Origin: Flavobacterium sp. IB48
GTDB lineage: Bacteria; Bacteroidota; Bacteroidia; Flavobacteriales; Flavobacteriaceae
Length of the DNA stretch: 64,000 bases
Assembly: GCF_016405855.1 (NCBI RefSeq)
Contig: NZ_JAEFCA010000001.1
Span: 519,316 to 583,315, forward strand
Direction: 5' to 3'
Positions within the stretch are counted from its first letter, which is position 1. Every line of letters begins with the position of its first letter. Position numbers and translations under genes: made by a program. The notes beneath the pieces are model-generated. The model was given only the letters and a program-made list of their open reading frames with translations. It ran no database searches and was not told the DNA's origin. This document shows, piece after piece, positions 34,890 through 43,333 of this stretch.

Positions 34890-36185
34890 TTATCTTTGAA
34901 CTAATTTTCTAAATTGATAAAAAATACGTTCAATGAGGCGCATTTCATCAGTAATAATATCTGCAGATCCTGTCAATTCTTTATCAAATTTTATCTTTCT
35001 GCCATAGCTAGTTTGAAGTCCATTGGGCATGACTACTTCAATAAAATAATTTCCTTCTTTGTCTGCTATTGTCGACATAGACTGAACACGGCCTTCCAGC
35101 ATTCCGTATTCTTGAAAAGGATAATTATCTAATTTTATTAGAACCTTTTGATTTTGCCTTATTTTACCTGTATTCTGCGACGGAACTTTTAGACTACTTA
35201 TATATTGCCCTTGATTTTCTGGCAATACTGTCGCAAACAAGTCACCTGCTTTTATGAGCTGATTTTCTTTCCATGAATTTTGAAATTTAAAAACTCCATC
35301 ATAATTGGCCTGAAATAAATAATTCTGTTTCCAGATTCGAATGCTTTTTTTTAATTCATCTAATGCTTGAAACAAAGAAGCCAAATTAGTAACGTCTGCT
35401 TTCTTTTGAGAAATTTCACTGGCTACTACTTGTTTTTTTGCTTGTTCTATTGCTTCTCTTTGTTGAGAAATGGCTGTATTTATCTGATCATAGCTTTGCT
35501 TGGCTTGCAAATTATTTGCTTTTTGAACATCTAAATCATACTTTGAAATAACTCCTTTTTCATAAAGCTGTAGCGATCTTTGATATTGAACATCGCTCAA
35601 AGAAAGCTTAACTTTTTCTAATTTTTGCTGCCCGTATAGCGATTCTAATCGGTTTTTGTTTTCTGTTTGCGAACTTTTACCTGCATTTATTTCTTCGGAA
35701 TAAGGATGTAGTTTTTGGTTCAATTCGTTTTCGATATAAGCTTTATGGAATTGACTAAATGAAGATTGAATATCTCCCAGCTGTAAATTGCCCATTTCTT
35801 GAAAAGGGAAATAAAACGCTTGATAATCTAATGGAATTGAAGACACCATTTTATCTAATTTTAAAACATCTTCAAAATTGGCAGTACTTTCTAAAATTGC
35901 AAGAACATCATCTTTTTTAACCTGTGAAGAATTAGGCATGTACAATTTTACAATTCTTGAATTGACTTTTGATTCTAATCGTTCTGGCGGATAATTAGAT
36001 GTTACCATTGCTTTTGCGGGTATTACATCTGGATATTTAATAAACCAGCTTCCAATAATAAATAAGAGTATCACTCCAAATACAATAGAAATACCATAAC
36101 GAACAATCCATGCTGGAGGATTTGACAATACTTCCTGCACGGCCTCAGAACGCAACTCTAAATCATCTAAAACTTTTGATGCCAT
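34890..36185 (-). CDS. HlyD-family membrane fusion protein of the peptide exporter
   Basis: 431 residues. One membrane helix (about 30-50, IVFGVILLFIIGSWFIKYP) anchors the protein. A lipoyl/barrel-sandwich segment, a long coiled-coil region (about 150-270, rich in Gln/Lys/Glu) and a beta-barrel end (GKIRQNQKVLIKLDNYPF) follow. It would connect the C39 ABC exporter, 25 nt upstream in the same operon, to an outer-membrane channel; no TolC gene is in the window. Last gene of the peptide cluster. Confidence 0.9.
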   Translation of the reverse strand: MASKVLDDLELRSEAVQEVLSNPPAWIVRYGISIVFGVILLFIIGSWFIKYPDVIPAKAMVTSNYPPERLESKVNSRIVKLYMPNSSQVKKDDVLAILESTANFEDVLKLDKMVSSIPLDYQAFYFPFQEMGNLQLGDIQSSFSQFHKAYIENELNQKLHPYSEEINAGKSSQTENKNRLESLYGQQKLEKVKLSLSDVQYQRSLQLYEKGVISKYDLDVQKANNLQAKQSYDQINTAISQQREAIEQAKKQVVASEISQKKADVTNLASLFQALDELKKSIRIWKQNYLFQANYDGVFKFQNSWKENQLIKAGDLFATVLPENQGQYISSLKVPSQNTGKIRQNQKVLIKLDNYPFQEYGMLEGRVQSMSTIADKEGNYFIEVVMPNGLQTSYGRKIKFDKELTGSADIITDEMRLIERIFYQFRKLVQR

Positions 36186-36210
36186 TTTGTTATCTTATAT
36201 TAACAGGGAA

Positions 36211-38406
36211 CTAGTTCCCTAATTCTAATTGATTTTTCACTAATTCGTAATAATTTCTTTGAGCAAGAACGAGCTCTTTGTGTGTGCCTATTTCGACTAT
36301 TCTTCCTTTTTCTAAAACTACAATCTGGTCTGCGTTTTTTACAGTCGATAAACGATGAGCGATAATTACTGCTGTTTTCCCAACCAAAAACTGATTTAGA
36401 TTTTCCATAATTATCTTCTCATTATTAGCATCTAGAGAAGAAGTGGCTTCATCAAAAAACAAATAATCAGGGTTTTTATAAACTGCTCTTGCAATCAAAA
36501 GCCTTTGTTTCTGTCCACCCGAAATTCCAGTTCCTTCATTTCCTATTTTAGTATTGTACGAAAGCGGAAGAGATTCTATAAACTCTTTGATATTGGCAGT
36601 TTCAATAGCATGCAGTAATTTTTTCTTGTCGATATAATCTTCTCCAACCGCTATATTATTTGCAATTGTATCATTAAAAATGAATCCATCCTGCATTACA
36701 ACACCGCATTTTCCTCTCCAAGCACTTGGAGAAATAGTACTAAACTTCATATTCCCCAAAACGATTTCTCCTGCATTTGGCTCATAAAATTTCATCAAAA
36801 GCTTTAGTAAAGTTGTTTTTCCGCTGCCGCTTGTTCCTACTATTGCGGTTGTTTTTTGTTTTGGTATCAACAGATTTAAATTTTCTAGAACATAATCCTG
36901 ACTTCCTGTATACTTAAAAGATATATTTTTTACAAAAACATCAGAATGTGATAAATCGTGATTTTTAGGATTTAAAGCATCCTCTTCATCTTCTTTGTCA
37001 TGAATTTCGCCTAATCGTTCTAAACTTATTTTAGCATCTTGAAGAGATCTCACAAAACCTACCATCTGCATTAAAGGGCTATTTAATTGTCCGATAATAT
37101 ATTGTACAGACAGCATCATCCCGAGAGTTAAATCTCCTTTAACAACAAGGGTTGCAGAAAAAAAAGTAATTAATAAATCTTTTAAGTGATTAATAAAATT
37201 TGACCCAACAGATTGCCATTGCTCCAAAGTCAGGGCTTGAATATTAACTTTAAAAAGACGAATCTGAACAAACTCCCAGCCCCATCGTTTTTGCTTTTCG
37301 GCATTATGCATTTTTATTTCCTGCATTCCGTTTATAAGCTCGATTACTTTAGATTGCTCGTTTGAAACCTGAGAGAAACGTTTATAATCTAGTTCTTTTC
37401 TTTTTTTCAAAAAAAACAAAATCCAGCTGAGATAAACACTACTTCCAATTAAAAAAACCAAAAACAATTGCAGATTATAAAAAGCCAGCACAAAACTAAA
37501 AACAACTAGATTTAAAAGTGAGAACATTACATTCAGCGAACTTCCTGTCAACAATTGCTCAATTCTTCTATTGTCTGCTATTCGCTGCATAATATCTCCA
37601 GTCATTCGACTATCAAAATAGCTAATCGGCAATTTCATCAGTTTAATAAAAAAATCAGAAACCAATGAAATATTTATTCTTGTACTTAAATGAAGCATAA
37701 TCCAAGAACGCAACACTTCTATTGCTGTCTGGCCTGCAAAAAGCATTAATTGAGCTAAAAGTATTAGATATATAAAGTTCAAATCTTGAGTCTGAATCCC
37801 GACATCGACAATACTTTGAGTAAGAAACGGAAACAGCAATGAAAACAAACTCGCCGCAGCCAATCCTATAATTAACTGAATTACTAGGCCTTTGTAACGA
37901 AACAAATATTTTGTCAGATAACTAAAGCTCCTTTTAGAGTTTTCATCGTCCCATTCGTTTTTATAAAATTCTGGAGTTGTTTCTAAAAAAAGGGCAACTC
38001 CTTCTTCTGTTTTTTCATGTGCATTTTTACCAATCCAAAACTTAATAAATTCTTCTTTAGAATAAATAATTAAACCGTGACTTGGATCTGAGACATAAAC
38101 TTTGTCGTTTTTTATTTTGTAAACCACAACAAAATGCTGACTATTCCAATGCACAATACAAGGCAAAGGCATTTCGTTTTGCAGAGTTTCAAAATTAGTT
38201 TTTAGCCCAAGCGTCCTAAAACCCAAAGCTTCTCCTGCATCGCTCAAACCTAAAAGACTGCTGCCTTCTCGAGTGGTTTCAGAAAGGTTTCGTATTTGTT
38301 GCAGTTCAATTACTTTTCCATAATATTTTGCAATAATACGTAAGCAGGTTGGGCCGCAATCTTTAGTGTCGGGCTGTTTGTAAAAAGGGAAAGAGGTAAT
38401 TTTCAA
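36211..38406 (-). CDS. Peptidase-containing ABC transporter (C39) for double-glycine peptides
   Basis: 731 residues, complete three-domain exporter. The N-terminal C39 protease (1-130) has its nucleophile in KDCGPTCLRI (Cys 17), the His in HWNSQHFVVVY (His 91) and the Asp in YVSDPSHG (Asp 107); it cuts leaders after Gly-Gly. Six membrane helices span about 155-450. The ATPase shows GTSGSGKTTLLKLL (Walker A), ISGGQKQRLLIARA (signature), YLFFDEATSSLD (Walker B) and the H-loop AHRLST. It overlaps the preceding gene by 4 nt. The substrates are almost certainly the peptides at 42620 and 42909. Confidence 0.96.
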   Translation of the reverse strand: MKITSFPFYKQPDTKDCGPTCLRIIAKYYGKVIELQQIRNLSETTREGSSLLGLSDAGEALGFRTLGLKTNFETLQNEMPLPCIVHWNSQHFVVVYKIKNDKVYVSDPSHGLIIYSKEEFIKFWIGKNAHEKTEEGVALFLETTPEFYKNEWDDENSKRSFSYLTKYLFRYKGLVIQLIIGLAAASLFSLLFPFLTQSIVDVGIQTQDLNFIYLILLAQLMLFAGQTAIEVLRSWIMLHLSTRINISLVSDFFIKLMKLPISYFDSRMTGDIMQRIADNRRIEQLLTGSSLNVMFSLLNLVVFSFVLAFYNLQLFLVFLIGSSVYLSWILFFLKKRKELDYKRFSQVSNEQSKVIELINGMQEIKMHNAEKQKRWGWEFVQIRLFKVNIQALTLEQWQSVGSNFINHLKDLLITFFSATLVVKGDLTLGMMLSVQYIIGQLNSPLMQMVGFVRSLQDAKISLERLGEIHDKEDEEDALNPKNHDLSHSDVFVKNISFKYTGSQDYVLENLNLLIPKQKTTAIVGTSGSGKTTLLKLLMKFYEPNAGEIVLGNMKFSTISPSAWRGKCGVVMQDGFIFNDTIANNIAVGEDYIDKKKLLHAIETANIKEFIESLPLSYNTKIGNEGTGISGGQKQRLLIARAVYKNPDYLFFDEATSSLDANNEKIIMENLNQFLVGKTAVIIAHRLSTVKNADQIVVLEKGRIVEIGTHKELVLAQRNYYELVKNQLELGN

Positions 38407-39992
38407 AATACGGCGATTTTTTCTTCTATTAGATTATCAATAAAAAAATTGAGTTCGTGAGCTTCATATTCTTTAGGCAATAATTGCCCATTTACTAGAA
38501 TTGCTGGTGTATAAAAAATCTTGTTTTCAAGACACCATTGGTATTGCGATTGTATTTGTGCTATTCCGATTTCAGAATAGTTGTCTTGCCATTTCAATTT
38601 CCATTGTTCAAAATCTAATCGATCGATATGCCATTCATTCAATGATAAAACCGCTTTGTTGTATTCTCCTTTTATATAATAAGCAATTGCCTGTTTATAG
38701 ATAATGTTATATGGATTCTGCAAATTCTCGACATTTATATTAAAGACAAGTTTTATCTTTAAGTAGTCTGGATTTTTGGCTTGCAGTTTTACTAGTTTTT
38801 CATAAACTTTATGACAATGCATACAAGACGCACTAAGAACTGCATTGATTGTAATTGGAGCGTTTTCTTTTCCAATCACAATGGCTTGTAATTTTTCTAG
38901 AACGAGTTCTTCTACACTATTTTCACCATCAATCAAGACTTTAAAAACAGGATATTTTCTTTTAAGCTGATTGTATTTTAGCTCAATCATATTGTTGGTC
39001 AAATTGTTTTTTATAAGTCTTTTAATTTCCAGAAAAAGAAAACTTATAAAAATCAAAGCAAACAAAAACACAACAGCATTTTTAGCTTCAGCAAAATTTG
39101 GATTGACGCTAAAACCATAATTTAAAACCATCAAAACCTGAATTGCCAATGCAAGCAAGATTCCTAAACACAATATGCACCATTTTTTCACAACAAAACT
39201 TTGTACATAAACAGAATACAACATTACCGGAATACTAAAAAAAGCTAAACAGCTATAAATAAAAATATAGTCTTGAAATTTGGTAAAAATTGAAAAAACA
39301 GTCAATCCTAAAAAGTATATTAGAGAAAGATCCGTCAATTTTAAACCTCCTAAAATTTTTGCTTTTTTTGAATGAAGCACCTCTTTACAACTTGTTTTTT
39401 TAGTAGCATAGCATATTCTTGAAATTGCAGTGTCATGAAATCCTAAATCTTCTCTAATTAAAAAAATACTAATTGCCAATCCTAAAAATGATGCTATAAA
39501 GTATCCTATTGATAAAAAAGGGCTTATTATATTGTTAGTATAAACTTGAAAAAAAGCAAAACCGATTGTGATCAATAAAAACAAAGGAACACTCTTAAAA
39601 AGAATATTTTTCTCTACGTTTTCAGCATTTTCATTTTCTTCAATAGCTACAATCATTCCGTTCCATCCTGCTAAATATTCGCTTCTGGAAAGTTTTTGAA
39701 CAAAGCCATTTGCAAATTGGATCTCAAAATCTTGCCCGATTTTTTTTGTATAAACAATTTCATTTCCTGTATAAGTGCAAAAAATAGAAATAAATGTATC
39801 TGGCAGATTTGGTAATTCGCTTTGATCAATTCTGGCTGCTACATTTTCGATATCATAATAATTGAAAACATCAACCATAGCAATTAAGCTTGGATAATCT
39901 GGATGCGCTTCTAATTCGAGTAAAAATTTTTCTCCAAGATGACTATACTTATGCTCATGAAGGTATTTTTTTAGATAAAAAAAGTCTATCAT
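38403..39992 (-). CDS. VKOR-DsbA fusion with C39-like N-terminal domain (disulfide catalyst)
   Basis: 529 residues, three parts. Residues 1-120 look like a C39 peptidase fold (AHPDYPSLIAMVDVFNYY) without the catalytic Cys. Residues 130-310 are a VKOR membrane domain with the loop pair CYATKKTSC (194, 202) and the quinone-side CILC (272-275). Residues 345-529 are a DsbA/thioredoxin domain with CMHC (390-393) and a cis-Pro region FYTPAILVNGQ. Predicted to form disulfides in exported substrates and pass electrons to quinone. It overlaps both neighbours by 4 nt, hence tight coupling with the exporter. Confidence 0.9.
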   Translation of the reverse strand: MIDFFYLKKYLHEHKYSHLGEKFLLELEAHPDYPSLIAMVDVFNYYDIENVAARIDQSELPNLPDTFISIFCTYTGNEIVYTKKIGQDFEIQFANGFVQKLSRSEYLAGWNGMIVAIEENENAENVEKNILFKSVPLFLLITIGFAFFQVYTNNIISPFLSIGYFIASFLGLAISIFLIREDLGFHDTAISRICYATKKTSCKEVLHSKKAKILGGLKLTDLSLIYFLGLTVFSIFTKFQDYIFIYSCLAFFSIPVMLYSVYVQSFVVKKWCILCLGILLALAIQVLMVLNYGFSVNPNFAEAKNAVVFLFALIFISFLFLEIKRLIKNNLTNNMIELKYNQLKRKYPVFKVLIDGENSVEELVLEKLQAIVIGKENAPITINAVLSASCMHCHKVYEKLVKLQAKNPDYLKIKLVFNINVENLQNPYNIIYKQAIAYYIKGEYNKAVLSLNEWHIDRLDFEQWKLKWQDNYSEIGIAQIQSQYQWCLENKIFYTPAILVNGQLLPKEYEAHELNFFIDNLIEEKIAVF

Positions 39993-41371
39993 TTTGATGA
40001 AATTAAATCTGGTTCTTCAATCATTGCTTTCAAAAAAAGTACTTTTTCTGCTAAAAAGAATCTAATTCTGTTCTGGATCAGTTCTATAAAATCGTTTTTT
40101 CCCTGCTCATCTACATCTTCTTCCAAATATGCCGTCATGTTGCGAATAAGTTGTTTGTAAAGAATAGGCTCGGCAAGTTCTTCTAGAACCAATTCGTCAA
40201 TTTCATCTATACTTAAACGTGATATTTTTTGATCTAATTCTGGCAGCACTACATATCTAACATTTTCATTTAATTGCTCATCAAAAAAATCAGTAATTTC
40301 TGTTTCAGATAATTTCGATAATTCAAAAGGTTTATCATTAGCAATTAAAAAATCAAATTCCTGTGGAAACTCCAAAGACATAAAATTTCTTCCTACTAAA
40401 TATTCGTTTGTAAATTCTTGTTTTACATCTAAAGTATTTTTAAGCTTAAAATCATTTTTCAAATTCCAGTTTTTAGAATGATCAAATGACATATTATATT
40501 GTGAAAAATTAAAAGGGAACAATTTTCTCAATCGCTCAAAATACTCTGGATATTCTTTAATGACATAAGTCTCTAAACTACTGCAAATACGCACGCTTTT
40601 TTTGTATGTACCTAACAAATGCAAATAGCTTTTTTGGTTTGGCACTTTATCAAAATCTCCAAATCCGATATAGTTACTATCATTTGGTGTATCCGCAAAC
40701 AAGCAATTGACTTTTTTTGAAGACTGTTTTACCATATTGTAAAACAATACTTGCTCAAAAAAAATATTAAAATTAAATCCGTTAATAGAATCCCAAACCA
40801 ATTTATTTTTGTCTACAAACTCTGATGAAATTGCTGCATATTTCTTGAAATATTCATAATTACGACCTCCGATTATACCCATATTATAAGCGTAATTTTT
40901 ATGATTATTGATGTAATCTTTCATCTCTTCTGGAACATATACTAAATGAGGATAAATGTCTTTCCACATTTCTGCATAATATTCTGTAGTAACTTCTAGA
41001 TTTTGGGCAATAAATTCTCCGTTCAACAATTCATCTGAGAATTCTTTCCAAATAAATACATCTCCATCGATGTGTAAAAAAGGCTCGTCTTGAAGACTAT
41101 ACGTCTTAATTTTAGGCATTGCCCAAAGACTTTTATGATAATGATTGAGCTCATCTAAAACAACATGAACTTTATGATAGGGCAACTGAAGCTGATTAAT
41201 CAATATTTCATACCCTTTTTGATCGGTATATAACTCTACCTTATAAAATTTAGCTAATTGATTTGCACTTAATATCCAGCTTAACCAATTGTGTGCTTCA
41301 GAAAGCCATCCGTAACTTTCAGCTAATGGATTGTCTAGATTTTGTGACCAAAATGATTGAATTATTTTCAT
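39989..41371 (-). CDS. Glycosyltransferase-like protein of unknown family (DUF6734-like)
   Basis: 460 residues, cytosolic, no signal peptide. The N-terminal half reads as a GT-A nucleotide-sugar domain: FYKVELYTDQKGYEIL, then EPFLHIDGDVFIW with a DGD metal motif at 102-104, and YNMGIIGGRNYEYFKKY. The C-terminal 180 residues are acidic and unlike known GTs. It resembles proteins catalogued as DUF6734, from memory. It sits between a second DxD protein and the VKOR-DsbA gene in the peptide operon. A role in modifying the peptides is inferred, not shown. Confidence 0.7.
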   Translation of the reverse strand: MKIIQSFWSQNLDNPLAESYGWLSEAHNWLSWILSANQLAKFYKVELYTDQKGYEILINQLQLPYHKVHVVLDELNHYHKSLWAMPKIKTYSLQDEPFLHIDGDVFIWKEFSDELLNGEFIAQNLEVTTEYYAEMWKDIYPHLVYVPEEMKDYINNHKNYAYNMGIIGGRNYEYFKKYAAISSEFVDKNKLVWDSINGFNFNIFFEQVLFYNMVKQSSKKVNCLFADTPNDSNYIGFGDFDKVPNQKSYLHLLGTYKKSVRICSSLETYVIKEYPEYFERLRKLFPFNFSQYNMSFDHSKNWNLKNDFKLKNTLDVKQEFTNEYLVGRNFMSLEFPQEFDFLIANDKPFELSKLSETEITDFFDEQLNENVRYVVLPELDQKISRLSIDEIDELVLEELAEPILYKQLIRNMTAYLEEDVDEQGKNDFIELIQNRIRFFLAEKVLFLKAMIEEPDLISSK

Positions 41372-41376
41372 TGATT

Positions 41377-42543
41377 TTATAATTTGGAGTATTTAATTAA
41401 GTTTCCATCAAGAAATACTTGCGAGAAACTATTTTTTTCATGTCTATAATAATGCTTGGTTTGTGTATTGAAAAAATACTTAGAATGAAAAATCATCTGA
41501 GTCAAATCAAACTGATTCTCCAGATTTTCATAACATAAATAATTTTGCTGTTTGGCATTTTTTCCAATAAAAACAGTCCGATTCATGTAAGAATATTGTC
41601 CTTTTTCCAAATTTCGCAATGCTGTAACATTTAACTTTTTGGACCAAAACATGTCTGTTCTAAAAAGAAAATTTTTAAAATTTGGATTTATATGATCTGT
41701 CCATTTAGCAAAAAAAATGTTTGAACTTTTTCTGACGTTGTATTTATCAATATAATAGGACTTGGGTATTTTCTTCCATCTTTTTTGAACGGCAAAAATG
41801 TTATTCTTATAACTGCTAAAATGATAGAGTAAAACTTCATACTCATTTTTATAGCTCAAAATTCCATTGTCCCATTTTATTTTTCCAGGTGTGCCCTCAA
41901 TAATAAACAAATCAAAATGTACTCTAATATTGTTTTGTTCTTTTACTAAAACATGATGAATACTTTCTGTTTCTGTAGGTACATCAAGAATATTTATTCC
42001 AGAAATTACTTCATCATAAGCTCCACCGCATTCATCAAAACAATAATTGTCATTGGATGTAAAAATGAATTTATAGTCCTTACTTTTTTCAAATAGATAA
42101 TTGACAATAGAATTATTTCTAAAAAGTAAAAAATAACCCGACGGAAAAGAATCTTTAACCGAAATGACATCAAAATTATCCAGTAGCTCTTCGGTCATAA
42201 ATTCTCTAATTCTTCCAAAAACCAAATCGATATCGCAAACGCCCCAAAAGTCATATCCAGAAATCTGATCTTGAAAGATGACACCAAATGCGGGTTTAAA
42301 ATCACAAATTTTATAAGCGCTAGAGATTTGAATATCAAGATTGAGTTTTTGTGAAGCTAAAGAATTGAAATCCTCCAATGTAAATTTTATAATTTTTACA
42401 TTCTTCGGAATTTCTCTTTCTTCTTCATCATCAGAAAAAATAACAAAATCAATACTTGGATTAGTCTCACAAGACTTTAGAAAAAAATCAAAATACCAAG
42501 GAAGCTTTCCTAAGTAACAGTTTAGTAATATTATTTTATTCAT
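41377..42543 (-). CDS. Glycosyltransferase-like protein of unknown family (DUF6625-like)
   Basis: 388 residues, cytosolic. N-terminus MNKIILLNCYLGKLPWYFDF, then FVIFSDDEEE and the GT-A style GVCDIDLVFGRIREF with DID at 104-106. Later FPSGYFLLFRNN and the acceptor-side YDEVISG and LLYHFSSYK segments. It resembles DUF6625 (from memory), a family with GT-A features and few characterised members. It starts just after the attenuator hairpin, first of the biosynthesis/export genes, 5 nt ahead of the next. Peptide glycosylation is a reasonable but untested guess. Confidence 0.7.
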   Translation of the reverse strand: MNKIILLNCYLGKLPWYFDFFLKSCETNPSIDFVIFSDDEEEREIPKNVKIIKFTLEDFNSLASQKLNLDIQISSAYKICDFKPAFGVIFQDQISGYDFWGVCDIDLVFGRIREFMTEELLDNFDVISVKDSFPSGYFLLFRNNSIVNYLFEKSKDYKFIFTSNDNYCFDECGGAYDEVISGINILDVPTETESIHHVLVKEQNNIRVHFDLFIIEGTPGKIKWDNGILSYKNEYEVLLYHFSSYKNNIFAVQKRWKKIPKSYYIDKYNVRKSSNIFFAKWTDHINPNFKNFLFRTDMFWSKKLNVTALRNLEKGQYSYMNRTVFIGKNAKQQNYLCYENLENQFDLTQMIFHSKYFFNTQTKHYYRHEKNSFSQVFLDGNLIKYSKL

Positions 42544-42554
42544 TTTCTCGAGCT

Positions 42555-42600
42555 AAAAAAACAGACTATACTATAAGATTACTTATAGCATAGTCTTTTT
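42555..42600 (-). terminator. Attenuator/terminator between peptide genes and machinery genes
   Basis: 15-bp stem AGACTATACTATAAG / CTTATAGCATAGTCT (one mismatch) with a 4-nt loop, U-runs on both strands. It lies 20 nt past the second peptide gene and 12 nt before the first machinery gene, where partial read-through would give much more peptide mRNA than exporter mRNA. Confidence 0.8.
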
Positions 42601-42619
42601 ATAAAATTTAAAGAATCGC

Positions 42620-42820
42620 TTAGTAGCAAATTCCTGTATAAATGTCTCCTGGATATTGTGGTTTTGGAACACATTTTAAAGTTGGTGCGCAATTAAAAAT
42701 ACCATGGTTTACATAGCAGAAACTTCCTGCTGGAGATCCACATCCAGATCCTCCTTGAATCATTCTCATTTCGTCTCTTTTTAAACCTTCTGTAATATTT
42801 TTTAAACTAATCTTTTTCAT
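42620..42820 (-). CDS. Double-glycine-leader cysteine-rich peptide 2
   Basis: 66 residues. The leader MKKISLKNITEGLKRDEMRM ends in IQGG at 21-24, a C39 cleavage site. The 42-residue core has five cysteines at core positions 3, 11, 20, 26 and 41, with Gly/Pro-rich spacing (APTLKCVPKPQYPGD). Position 1 is Ser where peptide 1 has Cys. Predicted to be trimmed and exported by the C39 transporter and oxidised by the VKOR-DsbA protein. An odd cysteine count leaves one free, as in S-glycosylated sublancin. Function inferred: bacteriocin-like or signalling peptide. Confidence 0.88.
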   Translation of the reverse strand: MKKISLKNITEGLKRDEMRMIQGGSGCGSPAGSFCYVNHGIFNCAPTLKCVPKPQYPGDIYTGICY

Positions 42821-42848
42821 TTTTAATAAATTTTAATGTTTTACTTGT

Positions 42849-42886
42849 CTACTCATTAGCTTTTCGACTTCCGCTTTTTGGTTGTT
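42849..42886 (-). repeat. Conserved block upstream of peptide 2 gene
   Basis: 38 nt, 34 identical to the block at 43130-43167. Shared core GCTTTTCG.CTTCCGCTTTTT with dots for changes. It sits 28 nt before the ATG, as its partner sits 20 nt before peptide 1. It marks tandem duplication of the peptide gene with its 5' region. Confidence 0.8.
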
Positions 42887-42908
42887 GTTTGAAATGCATT
42901 TTTAAAGC

Positions 42909-43109
42909 TTAAGAGCAAACTGCAGTAAATGTATCTCCCGGAAATAGTGGTTTAGGAATACATTTTAAAGGAGCAGCACAATTAAACACTGGACTATTAG
43001 GAATACAAGAACTGCCCAGACCAGCGCCGCATCCGCAGCCACCTTTTATCATTCGCATTTCTTCTCTTTTCATTCCCTCATTAATACTTTTTAAATTAAT
43101 TTTTTTCAT
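42909..43109 (-). CDS. Double-glycine-leader cysteine-rich peptide 1
   Basis: 66 residues. Leader MKKINLKSINEGMKREEMRM then IKGG (21-24). The 42-residue core begins CGCGAGLGSSC and has six cysteines at core positions 1, 3, 11, 20, 26 and 41, with KCIPKPLFPGD and a Cys-Ser end. Six cysteines would allow three disulfides. Leader and core are each similar to peptide 2, so the pair arose by tandem duplication. First gene of the minus-strand peptide unit; no consensus promoter was found upstream. Confidence 0.88.
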   Translation of the reverse strand: MKKINLKSINEGMKREEMRMIKGGCGCGAGLGSSCIPNSPVFNCAAPLKCIPKPLFPGDTFTAVCS

Positions 43110-43129
43110 TATTAATAAGTTAAACTAGC

Positions 43130-43167
43130 CTACTCGTAAGCTTTTCGGCTTCCGCTTTTTGGGTGTT
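43130..43167 (-). repeat. Conserved block upstream of peptide 1 gene
   Basis: Partner of 42849-42886 (34 of 38 identical). Located between the ATG of peptide 1 and the palindromes farther upstream; may be part of a promoter or untranslated leader. Confidence 0.75.
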
Positions 43168-43210
43168 ACAAAATCATCTTTTAGTGACATCAATTTCAGG
43201 CTCGGTCTTA

Positions 43211-43222
43211 GGTTGCGCAACC
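43211..43222. promoter_or_regulatory. Perfect 12-bp palindrome upstream of the peptide genes
   Basis: GGTTGCGCAACC, about 100 nt before peptide 1. Perfect symmetry in an A+T-rich gap suggests a protein-binding site; no regulator identified. Confidence 0.4.
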
Positions 43223-43333
43223 TGTATTTAAGAGTCTTTTAATTTGCATTTGCAACTACAAACTAATCAGACTAATAAATCAAAAAAAATGGGAATTTTT
43301 AGCAGTAAAATGCTATTGATTTTTTAAAAATAT

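Noticed and set aside
34890..38406. Reading the ABC/HlyD pair as a hemolysin-type (type I) toxin exporter
   Set aside because: The ABC protein has an intact C39 peptidase, there is no RTX protein nearby, and two GG-leader peptides lie in the same unit.
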